64,000 bases of DNA from Bacillota bacterium (GCA_023421955.1 JAEZSE010000023.1:1-64000); one strand, 5' to 3'; counted from the stretch's first letter, positions 23,539-32,516 are shown. Translations and numbers: made by a program. Notes: a model not told the origin generated them from the sequence alone.

Positions 23539-23796
23539 ATGCCGATTATCATCAACCTTGACGTGATGATGGCCAGGCGCAAAATGGGCCTGGGTGAGTT
23601 GGCCGCCAAGGTGGACATCACGTTGGCCAACCTTTCCATCTTGAAGAACAACAAAGCGAGGGCGGTGCGCTTCACCACGCTGGAGGCCATCTGTAAGGCG
23701 CTGGACTGTCAGCCAGGAGACATCATTGAGTATGTGAAAAAGGAGAAAAAACCACATGAAACAGAGGTCTCGGATGATACTGCTGGGGGCATTTGA
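23539..23796 (+). CDS. Cro/CI-type HTH regulator (YozG-like)
   Basis: An 85-residue HTH protein with INLDVMMARRKMGLGELAAKVDIT and LSILKNNKARAVRFTTLEAICKAL. This is the small regulator type paired with DUF2975 proteins. The stop lies 41 bases inside the next gene. It starts 9 bases after the DUF2975 stop, so the two are translated together. It probably regulates its own operon. Confidence 0.85.
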   Translation: MPIIINLDVMMARRKMGLGELAAKVDITLANLSILKNNKARAVRFTTLEAICKALDCQPGDIIEYVKKEKKPHETEVSDDTAGGI

Positions 23797-24178
23797 TCTG
23801 ATCATGGCGTTAGGCGCGGGGTATGCGGGGTTACTGATGCTCACGGGCAAACAGGTCTTCGCGGAATATCCAGCACAATGGCTTGGAAAGCTGCCATTCG
23901 ATGGCTGGCTCATACCGGGCATTCTGGCAATCGCGTTTTTTGGCATCGGGAACGGCTTCGCCTCTGCATACTGTTTCAAGCAAGCACCCAGAAGTTCAGG
24001 CATCATTTCAATTTTTATGGCAAGTCTCCTTTTCGTATGCCTGACCTTCCAGATTGCCCTTGTGGGAGAATGGACCCTTGCATCAGTGGAACTCATGTTG
24101 CTCAGCATTGTTCAGGCATGCATGAGTTTTTACAGTTACTTGGGTTATCGGCAATCCCTCAGCGTCAAGCCTGCATAA
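23756..24178 (+). CDS. Four-helix membrane protein of unknown family
   Basis: This 140-residue protein has four hydrophobic segments (about residues 7-28, 50-72, 84-103, 108-128). No family signature was recognised. It overlaps the HTH gene by 41 bases in another frame, and AAAGGAG lies inside the HTH gene 8 bases before its ATG. It is therefore translationally tied to the regulator and probably part of the same membrane system. Confidence 0.65.
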   Translation: MKQRSRMILLGAFDLIMALGAGYAGLLMLTGKQVFAEYPAQWLGKLPFDGWLIPGILAIAFFGIGNGFASAYCFKQAPRSSGIISIFMASLLFVCLTFQIALVGEWTLASVELMLLSIVQACMSFYSYLGYRQSLSVKPA

Positions 24179-24227
24179 TAGACCGCATATAAACGTCAAA
24201 ATCATCCAATAACGGGAGGTGAATTCA

Positions 24228-25832
24228 ATGAGTGATAAAGACCAAAAGCAATCAGAATTCGATCATTTCTTCCTTAAGAACAACCAACCCATAAACGGCG
24301 CACCTGAAGTGTTAAGCAGCCCGCAGCATGGGGTGCCAGAAGAGCCAAGCACCAGAGAAAAACTGTTTGTCTTGGTGGCATTCATTCTTGGCTTTCTGCT
24401 GTTTGAACTGGGGCTGTTCGGAGGGTTCGGCATCTCCATGACGATCTATGTGGTGTTATTTTACGCCACGATGTTCTGGTACTTCTCCGGCAAGCCAGGC
24501 GGAATAAACAAACAAGGTTTGCCGCTGCTGATCCCGATCGGGCTCATCGCCGCCTGCTACACGCTGTTTGACAACGGGCTGCTGGCAGCGCTCAACTTCC
24601 TTCTGCTGATTGTGTTGATCCCGCTGCAGCTGGCTACGATGACCGGCAACCGGCTCTACAAAACCTTCTCGCTGGGCCTGCTCATTGATCTGTTTCATGT
24701 TGGTGTGGCGCTGCCTGTGGTCAACATCCCCGCGCCGTTCAAGGCTCTAGGGCGCAGGCAAGCTGGCGGCAAGGGCCGGGGGTTGGGGCAGGTGGCAATC
24801 GGCCTGGGGATCTCCGTGCCTGTGCTGGCCGTGGTGCTGGTGTTGCTTTCCAATGCCGATGTGGTGTTTGAAAGGGCGTTGAGCGGCGTCTTCAGCTATC
24901 TCAACGAAAACGTGTGGGAATATGTGGGTAAAGCGATCCTGGGCGTTTTTGCGGCGGTGCCGCTGTTTGGGCTCATGCACGCGCTGAGGCACAATAAAGC
25001 CATCGGTGCGATGCGCAGGCCCATCGACATGGGCCGTGTGAAAGTGGTCAGCCCCGCCATCGTGGTCACGGTGCTCACCACGGTATGCTTAAGCTATTTG
25101 GTTTTCATCGGCATACAGTTTGGCTACCTGCTGAACGCCTTTTCCAGCATCCTGCCCGCAGGATTCGGCTACGCCGACTATGCCCGCAGGGGGTTCTTTG
25201 AGCTGATGGGTGTGGTGTGCGTGAACCTTTTCCTGCTCACGCTCTCCATGTTATTCAGCCGCCGAAGCGGGCTTGTGAAGGCCATGGAGTCTGCACTGGT
25301 GGTGCTTACGCTATTCTTGATCGCGTCGGCGTTTTCCAAGATGGTGCTGTATATGGATGCCTATGGCCTCACGCTGCTGCGGCTCTATACTTCCTGGTTC
25401 ATGCTGCTGTGCACAGTGATGTTTGTGGCGATGCTTGTGAAGGTGCATGTGCCCAAGTTTGCCCTCACCCGGTTTTGCTCCGTGGCATTTGTGGTGTTGT
25501 TTCTGGCGCTCAACTACGCCAATGTGGATGCACTCATCCCCCAATACAACATCCACCGTTACGAGACCGGCAAATCAAGGTATGTGGACGTGGAGAGTTT
25601 CTATGAGTTGTCTGATTCAATGGTACCCATAGCGGCGAGGCTGCTGGACTCAGGCGACCCGCAAACGGCCCACTTTGCCAGAGTGCTCTTGGAAGATCGC
25701 GCCATTATCCTGAACGGCAGCCGCTGGCACGAATTCTCTGTGGCTCGCGAAAAAGCCAAAGAGGCCCTCAGGGCCAGGGGCATCACCTATCACCCCAGAC
25801 CGGAGAACGCGGAGCGGACGTATGAGAGATGA
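24228..25832 (+). CDS. DUF4173/DUF4153-type polytopic membrane protein
   Basis: The 534-residue protein has a hydrophilic N-terminus of about 45 residues, then about ten transmembrane helices, and a C-terminal soluble tail after residue 440 (residues 445-530, with SFYELSDSMVPIAARLLDSG). This fits DUF4173/DUF4153 proteins, which have no established biochemical role. GGAGGT precedes ATG 24228. A strong terminator follows, so this is the last gene of the DUF2975 cassette. Confidence 0.75.
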   Translation: MSDKDQKQSEFDHFFLKNNQPINGAPEVLSSPQHGVPEEPSTREKLFVLVAFILGFLLFELGLFGGFGISMTIYVVLFYATMFWYFSGKPGGINKQGLPLLIPIGLIAACYTLFDNGLLAALNFLLLIVLIPLQLATMTGNRLYKTFSLGLLIDLFHVGVALPVVNIPAPFKALGRRQAGGKGRGLGQVAIGLGISVPVLAVVLVLLSNADVVFERALSGVFSYLNENVWEYVGKAILGVFAAVPLFGLMHALRHNKAIGAMRRPIDMGRVKVVSPAIVVTVLTTVCLSYLVFIGIQFGYLLNAFSSILPAGFGYADYARRGFFELMGVVCVNLFLLTLSMLFSRRSGLVKAMESALVVLTLFLIASAFSKMVLYMDAYGLTLLRLYTSWFMLLCTVMFVAMLVKVHVPKFALTRFCSVAFVVLFLALNYANVDALIPQYNIHRYETGKSRYVDVESFYELSDSMVPIAARLLDSGDPQTAHFARVLLEDRAIILNGSRWHEFSVAREKAKEALRARGITYHPRPENAERTYER

Positions 25833-25866
25833 CTCTCCCCCAAAACCAACCCCTATACCAACAGAA

Positions 25867-25895
25867 CAAGGCAGGGTCTCCCCTGCCTTGTTGTT
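25867..25895. terminator. Strong bidirectional terminator
   Basis: A perfect 10-bp stem, CAAGGCAGGG / CCCTGCCTTG, with a TCTC loop is followed by TTGTT. It sits between the convergent DUF4173 and thioredoxin genes. Confidence 0.85.
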
Positions 25896-25917
25896 AAAAC
25901 GATATGGACTTAAAAAC

Positions 25918-26241
25918 TTATTTCAATGCATTGTCCAGCATCTCGGCAATCTTGGGCTTGGGCACCGCGCCCACCACTTTAGCCGCAACCTGACCGCCCT
26001 TGATCACCACCAGTGTGGGGATGCTCATCACGCCGTATTGCCTGGCAAGATCGGGGCATTCATCCACATCAAGCTTTGCCACCTTGGCACGGCCATCATA
26101 CTCAGAAGCCAGCTGCTCCACCACAGGGGCCACCATGCGGCACGGGCCGCACCAGGATGCCCAGAAGTCCACCAGCACCGGTTTATCGCTTTCCATCACT
26201 TCAGTTTGGAAATTACCTTGAGTCAAATGAACAGTCGCCAT
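25918..26241 (-). CDS. trxA: Thioredoxin
   Basis: This cytoplasmic disulfide reductase of 107 residues carries the active site FWASWCGPCRM at residues about 27-37, the cis-Pro motif VMSIPTLVVIKGG near 72 and a C-terminal helix. AAAGGAG lies upstream of the ATG. It stands between a terminator and the Crp/Fnr gene, 94 bases from that gene's end, so co-transcription is possible but not shown. Confidence 0.95.
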   Translation of the reverse strand: MATVHLTQGNFQTEVMESDKPVLVDFWASWCGPCRMVAPVVEQLASEYDGRAKVAKLDVDECPDLARQYGVMSIPTLVVIKGGQVAAKVVGAVPKPKIAEMLDNALK

Positions 26242-26335
26242 TAAAATCTCTCCTTTTGCTTTGTTTACACACCAATAATATCACCGGTTGGCCCCGGTTA
26301 ATGTAATCTTCATCACAAAGACAAAAAGCATTGGT

Positions 26336-26998
26336 TTACGCGCCCGCAATTTCCTCCAATGCCTCGCGGTCCAGGATGATCACCTTGCCGCGCCGCAGCT
26401 CCACGATACGCCGGTTTTCCAGCTCTTTCAGCAGCCTGCTCACAACCTCGCGGGCTGTGCCCATGTCGGCAGCCAGTTCTTCGTGCGTCATCTCGATGCG
26501 ATTCAGCGGGCATTGCAGCAGCCGGGACGCCATGCGGGCATCCATGCTGCGGAAAGCCACCGCGTCCAGCACTGTGAGCACCTCCATCATCGCAGAAGCC
26601 ATAGAGGAAAAAACGAACCGTTGCCATGGCTCGCTTTTGTTCATCAGGGTCCGGAGCGCGTCGATGGGCAGCATGAGCACTTCGGCGTCATCCTCTACCT
26701 CGGCGATTACAGGGTAATCCACGGCGCCCAACAGGCAGGACACCGCCAGGATGCAGGTCTCGCCTGCGCCCACGCGATAAAGCGTGATCTCCCGGCCTTC
26801 CTCGGAAAGCTTGTAAACGCGGATCACACCGCTTAACACCAGTGCTGCGCCGCGACACCGCCGTCCTTGCTCGATCATGACGGTGCCAGCTGGATAAAGG
26901 CCCATACTGATGATATTCAAAACATTGGCCCGTTCGTGATCCGGCATCTCAGCCAGGTGGGGGAACACTTCCACAGCACGTTTCTTCCAGTCTTCCAT
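26336..26998 (-). CDS. Crp/Fnr-family transcription regulator
   Basis: This 220-residue regulator has an N-terminal cyclic-nucleotide-binding-like barrel (GRRCRGAALVLSGVIRVYKLS, VGAGETCILAVSCLLG). It also has a C-terminal winged helix (MTHEELAADMGTAREVVSRLLKELE, residues about 165-190). Cysteines in the barrel (ETCILAVSCLL) could bind a cluster or sense redox, but they do not match the classic FNR spacing. ATG 26998 follows AAGGGG and lies 5 bases past the HemN-like gene, so the two form an operon. Confidence 0.88.
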   Translation of the reverse strand: MEDWKKRAVEVFPHLAEMPDHERANVLNIISMGLYPAGTVMIEQGRRCRGAALVLSGVIRVYKLSEEGREITLYRVGAGETCILAVSCLLGAVDYPVIAEVEDDAEVLMLPIDALRTLMNKSEPWQRFVFSSMASAMMEVLTVLDAVAFRSMDARMASRLLQCPLNRIEMTHEELAADMGTAREVVSRLLKELENRRIVELRRGKVIILDREALEEIAGA

Positions 26999-27003
26999 CC
27001 TGA

Positions 27004-28101
27004 TCAACCCCTTCTTTTTACAGTCAATGCTTCCCTATGTGCAGGTTGCTCCAGCGAAATCGTCTCCGGGCCACCCAACAACGCCTGCCTCGCTGCCCGC
27101 ACGGCCCTATGGCAAAACTCCATCGCCGATCCATTGGCCGGCTTGCCCTGCCGGTCCACAAGGCCTATCCGCTCCAGCGCCGAAGCATGGCGATGCATCC
27201 GGCTGCTCAGAGTTTGCCTTTGAAGATCCAGATTGTAAAGGCCACACACAAGGTCCAGCCACTGGCACATCCGCCCATCAGCACCGGCAGCCACAAACAC
27301 GCCGTTCAGCCTGTCCGCTGCCCATTGCGGACGGCTGGGGTTCCTATATGGCCGGGGCCATGCATTCGCCGCACCGGGGCCCAATGATGCCACGCTTCCG
27401 GCAAGCAGCATCCCGAAGCCGTCAAACGAGGCCGATCCTTGCGCCCAAGCCCACAGGCTCACCCGACGGAAACCTGCCACCTCACACAGACTGCCGGCTC
27501 GCTCCAGATATTCAGCACCGAACGCGCCACGAACCCTTTCGTCAGAAATAGAGATCTGGTTTGGAGACGCTGCCACAGCTCGCTCCACAGCCTGTAGGAA
27601 CGAGCGCCCAGCAAGCTCCCCACCCAGGCACACCTCTACAGACACAAACGCGCCCAGTGCGCGAGCCCGCCGCACTGGCTCATCAAGCCCTGCAAAGGGC
27701 CCATCCACGCGAAAATTGAATCGATCCACCGAAATGGAACGGTAGCCGGCAATCACGCCGGGCTCCAGCATGGCCGGGGCGATATCCAGCACAGCGCTCC
27801 GGGCTACAGGGCAGGCGGCGCGCAGCACCGCACGCATGCCGTCAATGGGCAGGCTGGCTACGCCGGGGCCGGTGAGCTTCACCCATTGGGCCGAAGCACC
27901 GCTCAGCACATGGGACGACTCTGCGGCAAGGGCGCGGATGAATTCATCAAGCTCTCCCAGCCCGTGGCATTCCGGCACATTGACTAGCACGCCCTGTGGC
28001 TCATAACGGCTTATTGCAGGAAGAGCAACCGCGCCGCAGGAGCGCCATTGCAAGCCTTCCTCGATATTTTTCAGGGCTTTGGCCCTGTTGAAAAACAACA
28101 A
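27004..28101 (-). CDS. HemN/HemW-like protein lacking the radical-SAM cluster motif
   Basis: About 365 residues align in order with HemN/HemW landmarks: LVNVPECHG (in place of YIHIPFC), AVLDIAPAMLEPGVIAGYRSISVDRFNF, SFLQAVERAVAASPNQISI, EVAGFRRVSLWAWAQG and a C-terminal winged region (LERIGLVDRQGKPANGS). Only the first Cys of the CxxxCxxC cluster motif remains, because the segment holding the other two is missing. The usual radical-SAM chemistry is therefore unlikely. TTG 28101 was chosen: GGAGG lies 6 bases upstream and a TATAAT 34 bases upstream. It forms an operon with the Crp/Fnr gene. Confidence 0.6.
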   Translation of the reverse strand: MLFFNRAKALKNIEEGLQWRSCGAVALPAISRYEPQGVLVNVPECHGLGELDEFIRALAAESSHVLSGASAQWVKLTGPGVASLPIDGMRAVLRAACPVARSAVLDIAPAMLEPGVIAGYRSISVDRFNFRVDGPFAGLDEPVRRARALGAFVSVEVCLGGELAGRSFLQAVERAVAASPNQISISDERVRGAFGAEYLERAGSLCEVAGFRRVSLWAWAQGSASFDGFGMLLAGSVASLGPGAANAWPRPYRNPSRPQWAADRLNGVFVAAGADGRMCQWLDLVCGLYNLDLQRQTLSSRMHRHASALERIGLVDRQGKPANGSAMEFCHRAVRAARQALLGGPETISLEQPAHREALTVKRRG

Positions 28102-28134
28102 ATTGTGCCTCCGGTTACAAAAACTGGCTGATCT

Positions 28135-28140
28135 ATTATA
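28135..28140 (-). promoter_or_regulatory. -10 element for the HemN-like/Crp operon
   Basis: TATAAT on the minus strand, preceded by TTG; the -35 region (TTTCCT) is weak. It would give a leader of about 27 nt. The rest of 28141-28381 shows no gene. Confidence 0.5.
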
Positions 28141-28381
28141 CAACACCAAGGCCAGTGAGGAAAGATATTGTGGTTTCCTGTCGGATGCAATAGAAAGAAC
28201 AAAACATGGGTCGAGCGATACGCCATTAAAAAATTGGCAACTGATGTGCGCACCAACATGGTTTTCGGTTATCCGCATCGCAGCGTGAAAACCCTGTTGC
28301 GTCATGACCAACGGCGCCGGCAAGGAACCCGGGCCACACCTGGATTGGACATTGCGAAACAGCGTATGGCCAGCTGGGCGG

Positions 28382-29512
28382 CTATTTACCGTTCTCTTCC
28401 ACCCTTGCCCCGCCATCCGGCGATACGATCATGCCTGGATAACCCAGAGCCGCAACTGCATCCATCACGCACTGTGCTTCTTCATCACGGCAATAGACAA
28501 AGCAGCACCCACCGCCACCGGAGCCATTCACCTTGCCGCCTAGCGCGCCGGCCTCAAGGGCTGCGGCCAGGATCCTTTCGATCTCCGGCGTGGAGACACC
28601 TAACCCGTCCCGAAGGTTGCGGTGGTGCCTGTTCAGCAACTGGCCAAACCGGGCCTCTTCGAACTGGTTGGTGCGGAGCATCCAGGCTGCTTCCCGCACG
28701 ACCGCGTGATTGTCAATGCTGGCAAATAGCTTTTGACGTTGTGTATTATCCAGCTTGGTTAATACATTCAAACGCTCGGGCATATCATAAAAATCGCGCA
28801 CGCCGTGTACGCCATAGGGATTCAATATCTGCAGCGCTTCCAATACTGGCTTTTTGGCCGTATCCAGCACCTTGATCGTGTCTTTATCGGAAATGGAATC
28901 AAACAGAATAAAGCAGCCCGGGAAGCGGGTATTGAGCCTTGAAGGCCTCACTCCATCGTAGAAACTGAGATTCATCAGCCTACCATAGGCCGAGGCGTAA
29001 TGGTCCATCATGCCTCCAGGCTCGCCGAACTCCACCACCTCGGCGCGGAAACCAAGCTCCGCCAGCACATCGGGGTCAGCCCGATCAGGCGCCTCAGCAG
29101 CCTCCATCAAGCCCTTGATCAGCGCTAAAACCATTGTTGTGGACGAGCACATGCCCTTGCCAATGGGGATGTCTGAGTCCATCACAACGTTGAAGCCCGG
29201 CCACAAACCAACTCCTTCTTTGAGCAGCAGGTTGATCGAGCTTTTGATATAGTCCCGATTGCCATTGTATTGTATGGGCTGTGTGAGATCGATGACAGTC
29301 TCCTCATACATGGCCTGATCGTTTTTCTGGCCTAGCAGGCGGATGCTGCTATCACGGACTTTCACACTGATTTTGCCATCGCAGCGTGGGGTAACAGTGG
29401 CGAAGAATCGCAGGTTGATTCCCAGTGTCACCACCTCAAGACCCAGATAATCCTGATGCTCTCCAAACAGGCAAAGCCTGCTGGGAACAGACACTTTGAC
29501 GAAGTCTTTCAT
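28382..29512 (-). CDS. GHMP-family sugar kinase (galactokinase-like)
   Basis: This 376-residue kinase starts with KVSVPSRLCLFGEHQDYLG, close to the galactokinase signature GEHxDY. It carries the ATP loop DIPIGKGMCSSTTMVLAL near residue 115 and the third GHMP motif NGSGGGGCCFVY near 345. It phosphorylates a sugar or sugar-like alcohol; galactose is not certain, because no galT or galE is nearby. It is the last gene of the operon that begins with glycerol-1-phosphate dehydrogenase, 25 bases after the hydrolase gene. Confidence 0.8.
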   Translation of the reverse strand: MKDFVKVSVPSRLCLFGEHQDYLGLEVVTLGINLRFFATVTPRCDGKISVKVRDSSIRLLGQKNDQAMYEETVIDLTQPIQYNGNRDYIKSSINLLLKEGVGLWPGFNVVMDSDIPIGKGMCSSTTMVLALIKGLMEAAEAPDRADPDVLAELGFRAEVVEFGEPGGMMDHYASAYGRLMNLSFYDGVRPSRLNTRFPGCFILFDSISDKDTIKVLDTAKKPVLEALQILNPYGVHGVRDFYDMPERLNVLTKLDNTQRQKLFASIDNHAVVREAAWMLRTNQFEEARFGQLLNRHHRNLRDGLGVSTPEIERILAAALEAGALGGKVNGSGGGGCCFVYCRDEEAQCVMDAVAALGYPGMIVSPDGGARVEENGK

Positions 29513-29537
29513 TGTGAACCTCCCCCGGAGCCGATGC

Positions 29538-30365
29538 TTAGAACCCCAGCCCCCTCAAGAATTCTCCTGCCAGCCCCGCCCATTGGGATACCTGCCGGTC
29601 TTCCGGCGCAAGCCCAAGCCCGTGATGCCCATGAGGGAACACATGCAGCTCCGCGTGTACGCCGTGTTCTTTCAAGGCTGTAAACATTTCCAGACTGTTG
29701 CCTACCGGCACCGTCTCGTCGTCTGCGGTGTGCCAGAGGAAGGCTGGGGCTGTCTGGGCGGAAACGTGCAGGCAGGGCGTCACATCATCACGCTCGGAGA
29801 CCAGAGCGGCCCGCTGCTCACCCAACAGCGCCTGGGCGCTGCCCTCGTGGGCATTGGGGCCAGCCATGCGGATCACCGGATAACATAGTATCATCGCGTC
29901 AGGCCGGGAGGATACGCGGTCCACCGGGTCGGCGGCGGAGGGGTCTCCCAAATCCCAGAACACGCCGGTGCAGGCCGCCAGGTGGCCGCCGGCGGAAAAG
30001 CCGAGCACAGCGATCCTGTCAGGGTTGATGCCATAACTTGCGGCGTGGTGGCGCACATGGCGCACAGCCCGGGCGGCATCCATCTGCGGCAGCGGGTGCC
30101 GGTGAGGCTGCACGCGGTAGTCCAGCACAAAGGCAGAAAAGCCCATCGCGTTCATCGCCTTGGCCACAGGCTCTGCCTCATGGCCGGCCTTGAGCCAATA
30201 GCCGCCGCCGGGGAACACGATCACACAACCCCGGCTTGAGCCCTCCAGCAAATAGGGACACAGCGTGGGCTCATCCTGACCGGTGGCCGGATCGAAGCCG
30301 GGCGTTACATCCCACAACCTGATGGGGTTTTTGTCCGGGGTGGCCTTCCAAAGCTCCAGTTCCAT
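29538..30365 (-). CDS. Alpha/beta-hydrolase, acetyl-esterase/lipase type
   Basis: This 275-residue esterase of the BD-FAE/Aes group has the oxyanion motif VIVFPGGGYWLKAGHE near residue 47, the nucleophile elbow GFSAGGHLAA near 130, the acid region TADDETVPV near 217 and the His in GHHGLGL near 250. There is no signal peptide. It probably removes acyl groups from a sugar or glycoside. ATG 30365 follows CGGAGGG and lies 14 bases after the HAD gene stop. Confidence 0.85.
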   Translation of the reverse strand: MELELWKATPDKNPIRLWDVTPGFDPATGQDEPTLCPYLLEGSSRGCVIVFPGGGYWLKAGHEAEPVAKAMNAMGFSAFVLDYRVQPHRHPLPQMDAARAVRHVRHHAASYGINPDRIAVLGFSAGGHLAACTGVFWDLGDPSAADPVDRVSSRPDAMILCYPVIRMAGPNAHEGSAQALLGEQRAALVSERDDVTPCLHVSAQTAPAFLWHTADDETVPVGNSLEMFTALKEHGVHAELHVFPHGHHGLGLAPEDRQVSQWAGLAGEFLRGLGF

Positions 30366-30379
30366 CTCAATCCCTCCGC

Positions 30380-31189
30380 TCAAAGGTATTGCAGCGTGTC
30401 GGCCAGCCGGTCAAAGACCAGGTCCGGTTTCACGGCGCTTTTCTCAATATCCTGCTCCGTGGCCTCGCCGGTGAGCACACACAACGCCAGCACGCCGGCG
30501 TTCACACCGGTGGCGATGTCGGTATAAAGCCGGTCGCCGCAGATGCAGAGCTGCTCCGGCTTCATGCCGGTCAGCTCCAGCATGCCGTCCACGATTGGCC
30601 GGTTGGGCTTGCCCACTACCATGTCGGGCATGCGTCCGGTGGAAGCATGAATGAACGCGATGATCGCGCCAATGTCCGGCACGAATCCATCCTCAGTGGG
30701 GCAGTTGTAGTCCGGGTGGGTGGCGATGTAGGGCATGCCGGCACGCACCAGATCGCACACGCGGCAGAGCTTCTCATAGGTGAGCGTAGTGTCATAGCCA
30801 ATCACGACCACACCGGGGTTCTCCTGTGACAGCGGCACACCATGCTTGCGGAATTCGCTCCGAAGGAACTTGTTGCCCAAAAGGAAAACCTTTTCCCCTG
30901 GCATGAAGCGGTTCAGGTATTGGCAGGCAGCCATGCCGGAGGTGTAGACCTCGCCCTCCCGCACGGCGCAGCCCATGCCGGCAAGCTTATCCAGATAGTA
31001 ATCGGCATCATGGCTGGAATTGTTGGTCAGAAACAGGATCTTCCTCCCTGACGCCTTCACGGTGTCGAAAAACTCCAGCGAGCCGGGCAGCAGCCTGCTG
31101 CCCAAATAAAAGGTGCCGTCCATATCCAGCACGAAACAACGCACCGCCTTGAGGCGCGCCAGGTTCTCCTGTGTATTAACAAAACTCAT
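30380..31189 (-). CDS. HAD-superfamily IIA phosphatase (NagD-like)
   Basis: The 269 residues show the HAD motifs: FVLDMDGTFYLGSRLL (motif I) near residue 20, FLTNNSS (motif II) near 60, Lys in VVGKPN near 195 and CGDRLYTDIATGVNAG (motif III) near 220. Class IIA members dephosphorylate small phosphates such as glycerol phosphate, phosphoglycolate or sugar phosphates. ATG 31189 lies 14 bases inside the preceding dehydrogenase gene, so the two are translationally coupled. Acting on that enzyme's product is an attractive but unproven idea. Confidence 0.85.
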   Translation of the reverse strand: MSFVNTQENLARLKAVRCFVLDMDGTFYLGSRLLPGSLEFFDTVKASGRKILFLTNNSSHDADYYLDKLAGMGCAVREGEVYTSGMAACQYLNRFMPGEKVFLLGNKFLRSEFRKHGVPLSQENPGVVVIGYDTTLTYEKLCRVCDLVRAGMPYIATHPDYNCPTEDGFVPDIGAIIAFIHASTGRMPDMVVGKPNRPIVDGMLELTGMKPEQLCICGDRLYTDIATGVNAGVLALCVLTGEATEQDIEKSAVKPDLVFDRLADTLQYL

Positions 31190-32516
31190 CGGCAACTTCC
31201 TCCGCCAAGCCATCCAGCAAGCCGGCATGGTGGGCCAGGCGCAGGATCGTGTATTTATCGCGCAGCTCCATCGCGTAGCGCAACGCCAGCACGATGTCCT
31301 CGCGGCTGTAGCCCAGTTCGGCCGGGCGCACGGGTCCGCCGTTGCGGCGGATGCCGTCCTCACCGGCCAATCGGATTTCCGAAAGCTTTTTTGCCTCCGC
31401 CTGCCAGTAGCCCCAATTGGCTGACACGGCCTCCATTGCCCGCTGCCGCACGCTCTCGTCGCGATAGACAGCCGAGCAGTCCTGCGCCAGCAGCATATCG
31501 CCAAATGCACCAAGACTCGCCCTCATTTCGGCCACACGCTCAGCCTCCGGCTTCATTGGCCGGGTGATGAGGCGGTCCGGTTCAAAAAACTTCTCATAAA
31601 AACGAAGCATGATAAGCTCTGACATACCCACCTTGTCTCCGTGCAGCGTGGCGCCCCGGCCCCGGTACAGGTCCAGCATTTCCAGGAAATGGGCCACATG
31701 GTGTTCAGAGCCCGAAGCCGGGCGGGAGTCGTTCACCATCTGCATCGCCACACCGGCCAGCACCAGGCCCTTCATCAAGCCCTCTGCTGCAGCTGCTTCC
31801 CTCCTGGCCAGGCCAGGAGCCGCTGCCATGCAGGCGTCCACCGCCTTGCGCATCAGCCCAGCCACCGCCTCGCAGTAATACTCACCGGTGGCGCTGGCAG
31901 CCATCTGCCAATCGAGAAGCGCAGTGAACTTACCAAACACATCGCCCAGGCCGGCAGCCATCATCACGGAAGGCGCATCTTTCAGAATGTCGGTGTCGCC
32001 GATGATTGCACTCGGCGCTACGCCGTGCCATGTGCTCTTGAAGCCGCCCCGCAGGATCGGCGATGTGGCGGATGCATAGCCGTCCATCGATGGTGCGGTG
32101 CCAACTACCAGGTAGGGCAGGTTGCAGCGTTTGGCCACGAACCGGCAGCTGTCGTTTACCGTGCCGCTGCCCACCGCCACAAGAAAGCCAATGTCATCCT
32201 TCAATGCCATGGCGATCGAACCCACCGCATATTCGTCGGTGTGGATTTGCTCTTCCCTGAACGCAAATGTGTCAGCCTCATAACCTGCGGCTTTGAGAGC
32301 CGCCACAGTTTGCTCTCCGGCGATGCGCCAGGTGTTGGCGTCGGCTACGACCAGTGCCCGGCCTGTTAGGCCCAACTCACGGGCCACCTGGCCGGTCTCA
32401 TTGATCGCACCACTGCCGGCCAATGTAATCTCTGTAATGATCGGGTGGGGTTTTCCGCATTCACAGGTGCCGCTGCCAATCAGCGCGCCAATGTCAAACA
32501 GGTTTTTGCTCTCCAT
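31176..32516 (-). CDS. sn-glycerol-1-phosphate dehydrogenase (AraM/EgsA-like)
   Basis: This 446-residue enzyme would reduce dihydroxyacetone phosphate to sn-glycerol-1-phosphate with NAD(P)H, using a metal ion. The nucleotide loop VAVGSGTVNDSCR lies near 115, GTAPSMDGYAS near 140, and metal-ligand histidines lie in SGSEHHVAHF and LHGDKVG near 280-300. G1P is the archaeal lipid backbone; in Bacillus the homologous AraM makes heptaprenylglyceryl phosphate. ATG 32516 follows GGAG. It starts a four-gene operon with a HAD phosphatase, a hydrolase and a GHMP kinase. Confidence 0.88.
   Translation of the reverse strand: MESKNLFDIGALIGSGTCECGKPHPIITEITLAGSGAINETGQVARELGLTGRALVVADANTWRIAGEQTVAALKAAGYEADTFAFREEQIHTDEYAVGSIAMALKDDIGFLVAVGSGTVNDSCRFVAKRCNLPYLVVGTAPSMDGYASATSPILRGGFKSTWHGVAPSAIIGDTDILKDAPSVMMAAGLGDVFGKFTALLDWQMAASATGEYYCEAVAGLMRKAVDACMAAAPGLARREAAAAEGLMKGLVLAGVAMQMVNDSRPASGSEHHVAHFLEMLDLYRGRGATLHGDKVGMSELIMLRFYEKFFEPDRLITRPMKPEAERVAEMRASLGAFGDMLLAQDCSAVYRDESVRQRAMEAVSANWGYWQAEAKKLSEIRLAGEDGIRRNGGPVRPAELGYSREDIVLALRYAMELRDKYTILRLAHHAGLLDGLAEEVADEFC

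Noticed and set aside
28102..28416. Upstream extension of the HemN-like frame to 28416
   Set aside because: It runs through a promoter-like TATAAT and into the end of the GHMP kinase gene. TTG 28101 has a well-spaced GGAGG.
31190..31513. Upstream extension of the HAD phosphatase frame
   Set aside because: The extra 108 codons lie inside the dehydrogenase gene and are rich in Arg, Trp and Cys, typical of a shadow frame.
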